From assembly GCA_937910905.1 (NCBI GenBank), contig CALEPV010000043.1, positions 1-64,000 on the forward strand: a DNA stretch of 64,000 nt, read 5' to 3'. The notes under the pieces were generated by a model. That model was not told the origin of the DNA, ran no database searches, and was given only the letters and a program-made list of their open reading frames with translations. Below, in pieces: positions 58,784 to 64,000 of this stretch. The DNA is from an uncultured Prevotellaceae bacterium (lineage in GTDB: Bacteria > Bacteroidota > Bacteroidia > Bacteroidales > Bacteroidaceae). A program made the position numbers and the translations under genes. How positions within the stretch are numbered: the first letter of the stretch is position 1; each line of letters begins with the position of its first letter.

Positions 58784-60231
58784 TACATTTCCACCTTTCG
58801 GTAGTGAGGGACGAGGGCCTTGATGCAGCACCATGCAACGATGTATGCCACTGCGCAATAGCAGAACACCATCATGTAGGCGGCAGGCTTGCCCTCGACG
58901 CCGAAGAAGGTGAAGGCTGCGCCCTGGCCCTCGGCATATGTGAAGAGCATTCCCGAACCCTTGTTGATGGCGAATGAGCATAGCCCGCCGAACATCGTTC
59001 CGATGCCGGTGATGGTGGCCACGGCCGACTTGGGAAACATGTCGCCGATGGTGGAATAGAGGTTTGCCGACCATGCTTGGTGTCCTGCCCCTGCCACGCC
59101 GATGATGATGCAAGGCCACCATGGCGAGACGTCGGCCAGCGGCTGTGCGAACATGGCGAAGACGGGCATGAAGGCAAAGATGAGCATCGCCCTCATGCGT
59201 CCGGCATAGGGGTTCATGCCGTGGCGCTCGACGAAGAACTTCGGCAGATAGCCGCCACCGATGGACACCAGCGTCACAATGAGATAGAGCACGAATATCA
59301 GTGCCTGTCCCATGCCCGATGACGAGGGATAGCCCAGCTCCGAGAAGTAGGCCGGTGCCCAGAAGAGGAGGAACCACCACACGCCGTCCGTCAGCAGCTT
59401 GCCGACGATGAAGGCCCACGTCTGGCGGAAGGTGAAGTAACGCAGCAGCCCCACTCCCTTCTCTTCGGCTGAGGGCGACGTGATTGTCTGGGCCGTTGCG
59501 GGGGTGGCATGGCTCTCGTCCTGGTGTATGTACTCCAGCTCTGCGGCGTTGACGAAGCGGCTCTTGGCGGGCGGTTCATAGAGCACGAACCACAGTCCGG
59601 CCCAGATGAAGCCTATGCCGCCGATGATGATGAAAGCCATCTCCCACCCGAGGTGCTGTGCCAGGAGGGGAATGGTGAGCGGTGCGGCCAGTGCTCCCAC
59701 CGACGCGCCGGCGTTGAAGATCGATGTTGCCAGCGCACGGTCTTTCTTGGGGAAGTACTCTGCCGTGACCTTGATGGCTGCGGGGAAGTTGCCGGCCTCG
59801 CCCGTGGCGAGGACGATGCGGCAGGCCAGGAAGAGCCATACGCTGATGGTTGTCACCGTCAGCGCCAGTTCTGTGCCGTCCTCCACGGCCAGCAGGGCGG
59901 CCTTGGAGGGCAGCCCCGTGAGCCGCATCGTGGCCCAGCCGCATCCTGCGTGGAGGCATGCGCCCACGGACCACACCACGATGGCCGTGATGTAGCCTCG
60001 CTTTGTGCCGAGCCAGTCGATGACCCGCCCTGCGAAGAGCGAGATGAAGGCATAGAAGATGGAGAATATGGCCACGATGTTGCCATAGTTGTTGTCGTTC
60101 CAGTGGAACTCAGGGGCGATAAAGTCCTTCCACGTCAGCGAAAGGACCTGACGGTCGAGGTAGTTGACGGTTGTGGCCACGAAGAGCAGGCTGCATATCC
60201 ACCATCGCCAGTTAGTTTTACGATTTGCCAT
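58783..60231 (-). CDS. Hexuronate MFS transporter, ExuT/ACS type
   Basis: The ATG at 60231 gives 482 aa (MANRKTNWRWWICSLLFVAT); an in-frame GTG adds four residues. The anion:cation symporter family is shown by NYLDRQVLSL in helix 1, GRVIDWLGTKRGYITAIVVW, ATGEAGNFPAAIKVTAEYFP then KKDRALATSIFNAGASVGAL, and WEMAFIIIGGIGFIWAGLWF. E. coli ExuT and related hexuronate carriers share these. Its setting among uxaC, uxuA and uxuB makes glucuronate and/or galacturonate the likely cargo. Confidence 0.92.
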   Translation of the reverse strand: MANRKTNWRWWICSLLFVATTVNYLDRQVLSLTWKDFIAPEFHWNDNNYGNIVAIFSIFYAFISLFAGRVIDWLGTKRGYITAIVVWSVGACLHAGCGWATMRLTGLPSKAALLAVEDGTELALTVTTISVWLFLACRIVLATGEAGNFPAAIKVTAEYFPKKDRALATSIFNAGASVGALAAPLTIPLLAQHLGWEMAFIIIGGIGFIWAGLWFVLYEPPAKSRFVNAAELEYIHQDESHATPATAQTITSPSAEEKGVGLLRYFTFRQTWAFIVGKLLTDGVWWFLLFWAPAYFSELGYPSSSGMGQALIFVLYLIVTLVSIGGGYLPKFFVERHGMNPYAGRMRAMLIFAFMPVFAMFAQPLADVSPWWPCIIIGVAGAGHQAWSANLYSTIGDMFPKSAVATITGIGTMFGGLCSFAINKGSGMLFTYAEGQGAAFTFFGVEGKPAAYMMVFCYCAVAYIVAWCCIKALVPHYRKVEM

Positions 60232-60261
60232 CTTATCATTCACCTTTTAAGGGTTTAGCGT

Positions 60262-61722
60262 TTAGCTGTTTGCCACTTGTCGATTGAAGTGGAAGAAGAA
60301 CCTCGCATTGAGGTAGCAGACGTCCTTGACCATGTCCTGTATGCGCTGCCGCTCGTAGCCGTCGTATGGCAGCAGGCCCTGTTCGACATCGTTGCCGATG
60401 AGGTTGCAAAGCGTGCGACGGAAATACTCGTGGCGAGGGTATGAGAGGAACGAGCGCGAGTCGGTGAGCATCCCCACGAAACGCGAGAGCAGCCCGAGGA
60501 GCGAGAGGGTGTTCATCTGCTGCTCCATGCCGTCCTTCTGGTCGAGGAACCACCATCCCGACCCCCACTGAATCTTGCCTGCTACGCTGCCGTCCTGGAA
60601 GTTGCCTATCATCGTGGCCACCATGGCATTGTCGGCAGGGTTGAGATTGTAGAGGATGGTCTTTGCCAGCCGTCCCTCGGCGTCGAGGCTGTCGAGGAAT
60701 CGCGACATCGAGGCCGCGGTGTGCCAGTCGCCGATGCTGTCGAAGCCTGTGTCGGCACCGACCTGTCGCATCATGCGACTGTTGTTGTTGCGCAGCGCAC
60801 CGTAGTGGAACTGCTGCACCCACCCCGCCTCATGGTCCTGAATGGCAAAGGCGCGGAGCATGGTGCTCTTGAAGGTGCGCAGTTCGTCGGCGGTGAGCTG
60901 CCGGCCGCCCATGACCTTGTCGAAGAGCGCGGCGGCCTGGCTCTCTGTGCACGGCTCGGCATAGAACTCCTCCAGGCCGTGGTCGCTGAGGCGGCATCCC
61001 GCGCTGCCAAAGAAGTCGTGGCGGCGCTGAAGTGCCTCCATGAGGTCGGCGAAGGTGCGTATGTCCACGTCGGCAGCCTCGCCGAGGCGTTCTATGTATG
61101 CCCTGTATGCCTTGGGGTTGTCGGCTTGCATGGCCTTGTCGGGACGCCATGTGGGCAGGACCAAAGGCGACTTGCCGTTTCCCGTCAGGGTGTCGGCTGT
61201 CTGCCCGGCGTAGGCGATGTGGTGGCGGAGGTCGTCGGCAGGGTCGTCGGTGGTGCAAACGGCTTCGACGTTGTAGTGGCGCATGAGGCCGCGGGCCGTG
61301 AAAGCGGGGTCGTGCCGCAGGCGGTCGTTGCAGATGTCGAAAATCTCGCGCGCCGTGTCGGGATTCAGACGCTTGTCGATGCCGAAGGCCGAGCGCAGCT
61401 CCAGATGCGTCCAGTGGTAGAGCGGGTTGCGCATGGCGTAGGGCACTGTTGCCGCCCACGCCTCGAAGCGTTCCCAGTCGGTGGCCTCACGCCCCGTGAC
61501 GAGGCGTTCGGGGATGCCGTTGGTGCGCATGGCGCGCCATTTGTAGTGGTCGCCGTCGAGCCACAGCTCGGTGATGCTGCGGAAGCGATGGTCCTCGGCC
61601 ACAAGCTGCGGGTCGAGGTGGCAATGGTAGTCGATAATCGGCAGTGTCTCGGCAATGTCGTGGTATAGCTCCTGCGCCGTGGGGCTTTGCAGCAGGAAGT
61701 CCTTGTCCATAAATGGTTTCAT
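60262..61722 (-). CDS. uxaC: Glucuronate/galacturonate isomerase
   Basis: This 486-aa amidohydrolase-superfamily enzyme isomerises D-glucuronate to D-fructuronate or D-galacturonate to D-tagaturonate. Features are: metal-binding IIDYHCHLDPQLVAED near residue 28, ELWLDGDHYKWRAMR, VEAVCTTDDPADDL, LSDHGLEEFYAEP and C-terminal GMLTDSRSFLSYPRHEYFRR. Length agrees with UxaC (about 470 aa). It is upstream of exuT by 30 nt and gives the uxuB substrate. Confidence 0.96.
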   Translation of the reverse strand: MKPFMDKDFLLQSPTAQELYHDIAETLPIIDYHCHLDPQLVAEDHRFRSITELWLDGDHYKWRAMRTNGIPERLVTGREATDWERFEAWAATVPYAMRNPLYHWTHLELRSAFGIDKRLNPDTAREIFDICNDRLRHDPAFTARGLMRHYNVEAVCTTDDPADDLRHHIAYAGQTADTLTGNGKSPLVLPTWRPDKAMQADNPKAYRAYIERLGEAADVDIRTFADLMEALQRRHDFFGSAGCRLSDHGLEEFYAEPCTESQAAALFDKVMGGRQLTADELRTFKSTMLRAFAIQDHEAGWVQQFHYGALRNNNSRMMRQVGADTGFDSIGDWHTAASMSRFLDSLDAEGRLAKTILYNLNPADNAMVATMIGNFQDGSVAGKIQWGSGWWFLDQKDGMEQQMNTLSLLGLLSRFVGMLTDSRSFLSYPRHEYFRRTLCNLIGNDVEQGLLPYDGYERQRIQDMVKDVCYLNARFFFHFNRQVANS

Positions 61723-61773
61723 GTCGTCGTGACGTTGTGTGGCGTTAAGGTGGAATAACGATGTATGAATGTG

Positions 61774-62730
61774 TCAGTTGCCAACGACAATCCGTCCCTC
61801 CTCGTCGTAGTCGATGGGAACGACCTTCAGGCTCCGCAGCCATGTCTTGCCGCCCGAGGGTACGCTGTCGTGGTGGAACAGATACCAGCGTCCCTTGTAT
61901 TCACAGATGCTGTGATGGCTTGTCCATCCCACTACGGGTTTCAGCAGCACGCCCTGGAAGGTGAAGGGGCCGTAGGGGTTGTCGCCTATGGCGTAGCAGA
62001 TGAGATGTGTGTCGCCGGTGGAGTAGCTGAAATAGTATTTGTCGCCGCGTTTGTGCAGCCAAGATGCCTCGAAGAAATGATGCGGATCCTCGGCCAGCAT
62101 GGGCAGGTGGCTCTCGTCGAGGATGACCACGGGTCGCGGTTCCTCGGCAAACTGCAGCATATCATCCGACATACGGGCAACACGAGGCTGCAAAGCCTTC
62201 TCAGTGCCCTTCGGAAGGATGGGGAACTCTATCAGCCGGTTGTCCTTATACCACTGCAACTGTCCGCCCCAGATACCACCGAAGTAACAGTACACCTCAC
62301 CGTCGTTGTCTTTGAACAGGCAGGGGTCGATGGAATAGGAACCACGAATGGGGTCGGGTTCCGGCTTGAAAGGTCCCGTAGGAGTATTGCTTGTGGCCAC
62401 GCCCAAATGGAAGATGTCGTTGCGGTCCTTCAGACAGAACACCAGATAGTAACGTCCGCCTTTCTCCACTACGTCACTATCCCACAACTGACGACCGGCC
62501 CAGGGGATGTCATCCACGCTGAGGATAAGTCCCTCATCGTGGCACAGCCCATTGTCGGGGTCGTCGAGCGACAGACAGTGGTAGTCCTTCATGTCGAAGT
62601 GGTCGCCGTTGTCGTTCTCCGAGACACTGCCCTCGCGGTCGTGGGACGGATAGATATACAACTTGTCATTGAATACGTGGGCAGCGGGGTCTGCCATAAA
62701 GTCATGTGGGAAAATATAACGGGGTTCCAT
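61774..62730 (-). CDS. Cytoplasmic GH43 beta-xylosidase/arabinosidase
   Basis: The 318-aa protein has no signal peptide, so it acts in the cytoplasm. Family 43 acids are FMADPAAHVFNDKLYIYPSH (general base), GSYSIDPCLFKDNDGEVYCY (pKa modulator) and HFFEASWLHKRGDKYYFSYS (general acid Glu). It resembles the single-domain GH43 group that includes Bacteroides ovatus Xsa (beta-xylosidase/arabinofuranosidase). It is located 8 nt after a GPH oligosaccharide transporter and upstream of uxaC, which suggests that imported xylo-oligosaccharides carrying glucuronic acid are split inside the cell. Confidence 0.9.
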   Translation of the reverse strand: MEPRYIFPHDFMADPAAHVFNDKLYIYPSHDREGSVSENDNGDHFDMKDYHCLSLDDPDNGLCHDEGLILSVDDIPWAGRQLWDSDVVEKGGRYYLVFCLKDRNDIFHLGVATSNTPTGPFKPEPDPIRGSYSIDPCLFKDNDGEVYCYFGGIWGGQLQWYKDNRLIEFPILPKGTEKALQPRVARMSDDMLQFAEEPRPVVILDESHLPMLAEDPHHFFEASWLHKRGDKYYFSYSTGDTHLICYAIGDNPYGPFTFQGVLLKPVVGWTSHHSICEYKGRWYLFHHDSVPSGGKTWLRSLKVVPIDYDEEGRIVVGN

Positions 62731-62738
62731 ACATTATG

Positions 62739-64000
62739 CTATTTGTTTCGGAGTTCTATTTCACGGTTAATCTTGTCGATCACCTCGTCCGTCAGCTCGT
62801 ACTGGGAGATGAAGTACATGGCCAGCATCAGCAGAATGGCAGGGATGATACATACCAGCCACAGGATGCCCTCCTCGGCAAGAGGTGTCTGCTCGACGGT
62901 GGCACTGTTGTACCCCACGTAGGCCAGGACGACGGGGCCGACGATGCTGCCGAAGGTCATGCCCGCCTTGAAGAACAGTCCCGTCAGGGCATTGACGATG
63001 CCCGAGATGCGACGGCCGGTGGTATATTCACCGTAGGAGATGACCTCTGGCACCAGTGCCCACATGTAGCCTGTTGACACGATGACACCCGTGCTCTTGA
63101 TGAACTGTGCCACATAAATCATCATCATGCTGGGGCTCTCCATCTTCGAGATGAAGTAGAGCATGGCCATCCCCACGATGGCCGTGGTGAGGAAGATGTA
63201 GAACATATTCTTCTTGCCGAACAGACGCTTGAACCAGGGCACCAACGGCATGAACAGGAAGGCGGGCAGGGAACCCAGGGCCATGAATACGGACAGCTCC
63301 TCTGCCGTGCCGTGCAGGTTGCTGTTCATGAAGTATGCCCCTGCGGCATTGCCCACCGACATCATGGCAAAGGCCGTGATGAAGAAGAATGCCAGCACGC
63401 GCAACGGACGGTTACGCATGAACTCCATCCACAGGTCGCTGACCTTCACGTCCTGTGTGGTCTTGGCGTCCATGACCACACGCTCCTTGCACTGCGAGAA
63501 GCAGAACAGCAGCAGGCACAGCCCCACGATGGCGTAGATGGTCATCGTCGTGAACCATGCCGATGGCTCCTTGGGCAGGCTGCCGGAGGGCGCGCCGGCA
63601 ATGAAGGCTATGAACAGCGGCAGCCCCGAGTTGACGGCGAGACCACCGATGTTGGCCATGAACATACGCACGCTGGTGAGGATGGTGATCTCGTCGGTGT
63701 CGCGGGTGAGCGAGGAGTTCAGGGCGCCGTAGGGCACATTGATGAAGGTGTAGAGCAACTGCATCGAGATATACGTCACGTAGGCATATACCATCGACGG
63801 TGCAAAGCCGTTCCAGAAGCAGAGAATGGCCATGCCCGAGAGCGGTATGCCCACGTAGAGCAGATAGGAACGGTACTTGCCGAAGCGCGGGTTGCTCTTG
63901 TCGATGAGGGTGCCCACGATGGGGTCCCAGATGACGTTGGCCACATTACCGACAAGGAACATGATGGCCACCGCCGAGGGTGTCAGGCCGTAGATGTCGG
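62739..64000 (-). CDS. GPH-family sugar transporter, truncated by window edge
   Basis: At least 420 codons are present; the reading frame is open to the end of the window, so the N-terminus (first helix or so) is missing. The GPH (glycoside-pentoside-hexuronide:cation) family is indicated by IWDPIVGTLIDKSNPRFGKY then RSYLLYVGIPL, YTFINVPYGALNSSLTRDTD, and WALVPEVISYGEYTTGRRIS in the second half. XynB/XylP-type members carry xylosides. Its 8-nt spacing to the cytoplasmic GH43 indicates uptake of short xylo- or glucuronoxylo-oligosaccharides. Substrate is inferred. Confidence 0.88.
   Translation of the reverse strand, partial: DIYGLTPSAVAIMFLVGNVANVIWDPIVGTLIDKSNPRFGKYRSYLLYVGIPLSGMAILCFWNGFAPSMVYAYVTYISMQLLYTFINVPYGALNSSLTRDTDEITILTSVRMFMANIGGLAVNSGLPLFIAFIAGAPSGSLPKEPSAWFTTMTIYAIVGLCLLLFCFSQCKERVVMDAKTTQDVKVSDLWMEFMRNRPLRVLAFFFITAFAMMSVGNAAGAYFMNSNLHGTAEELSVFMALGSLPAFLFMPLVPWFKRLFGKKNMFYIFLTTAIVGMAMLYFISKMESPSMMMIYVAQFIKSTGVIVSTGYMWALVPEVISYGEYTTGRRISGIVNALTGLFFKAGMTFGSIVGPVVLAYVGYNSATVEQTPLAEEGILWLVCIIPAILLMLAMYFISQYELTDEVIDKINREIELRNK

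Overview
The window looks like a chromosome segment from the Bacteroidales, most likely a Prevotella-type gut or rumen polysaccharide degrader. The evidence is SusC/SusD pairs, Oar-like and fasciclin-domain outer-membrane proteins, the type IX secretion translocon SprA, a secreted protein with a short type IX-like C-terminal tail, Nudix-type AraR, and promoters of the Bacteroidetes form (TTTG, about 19 nt, TAnnTTTG). There are no phage, insertion-sequence, CRISPR, rRNA or tRNA genes that I can support. Taxonomy below the order is inference.

Layout. 1-32.6 kb is almost all on the minus strand. It holds sprA; a leuB / lipoprotein histidine kinase / Oar-like TonB receptor operon; and a 17.7-kb seven-gene operon in the order fasciclin - SusC - SusD - fasciclin - fasciclin - SusC - SusD, with no recognisable glycosidase. 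32.9-36.8 kb (plus) is a galactose cluster: aldose epimerase, FHS-family sugar transporter, galactokinase. 36.9-40.6 kb holds repeat arrays, a structured 5' leader, a secreted protein and a 61-aa peptide gene. 40.7-45.3 kb (plus) is an arabinose-type cluster: lipoprotein epimerase, Na+/sugar symporter, Nudix-like AraR, AraD. 45.4-47.3 kb (minus) is a four-gene metal/redox-flavoured operon: ferritin-like, small winged helix, PNPOx-like, ZIP. 47.6-55.8 kb is the xylose regulon: xylE-xylB-xylA on the minus strand, divergent from a GH43-GH29 pair. 55.8-64.0 kb (minus) is a hexuronate operon: GPH transporter (cut by the window edge), cytoplasmic GH43, uxaC, an ExuT-type transporter, uxuA, uxuB.

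Together the right half is a hemicellulose sugar-processing region. Secreted GH43 and GH29 enzymes trim xylan- or xyloglucan-type oligosaccharides. Dedicated transporters bring in xylose, arabinose, galactose, oligosaccharides and uronic acids. Cytoplasmic enzymes funnel these into the pentose phosphate, Leloir and 2-keto-3-deoxygluconate routes.

The main non-genic observations are: (1) a mirror-symmetric divergent xyl promoter whose operator motif and 28-nt spacing recur upstream of xylB; (2) a long 5' leader with a possible pseudoknot before the secreted-protein gene; (3) several intergenic repeat families, namely CACGCGCGTG hairpins, a 22-bp palindrome array, a 175-bp imperfect palindrome with a solo end elsewhere, a 39-bp dispersed repeat, and heptamer or octamer tandem tracts in many spacers.
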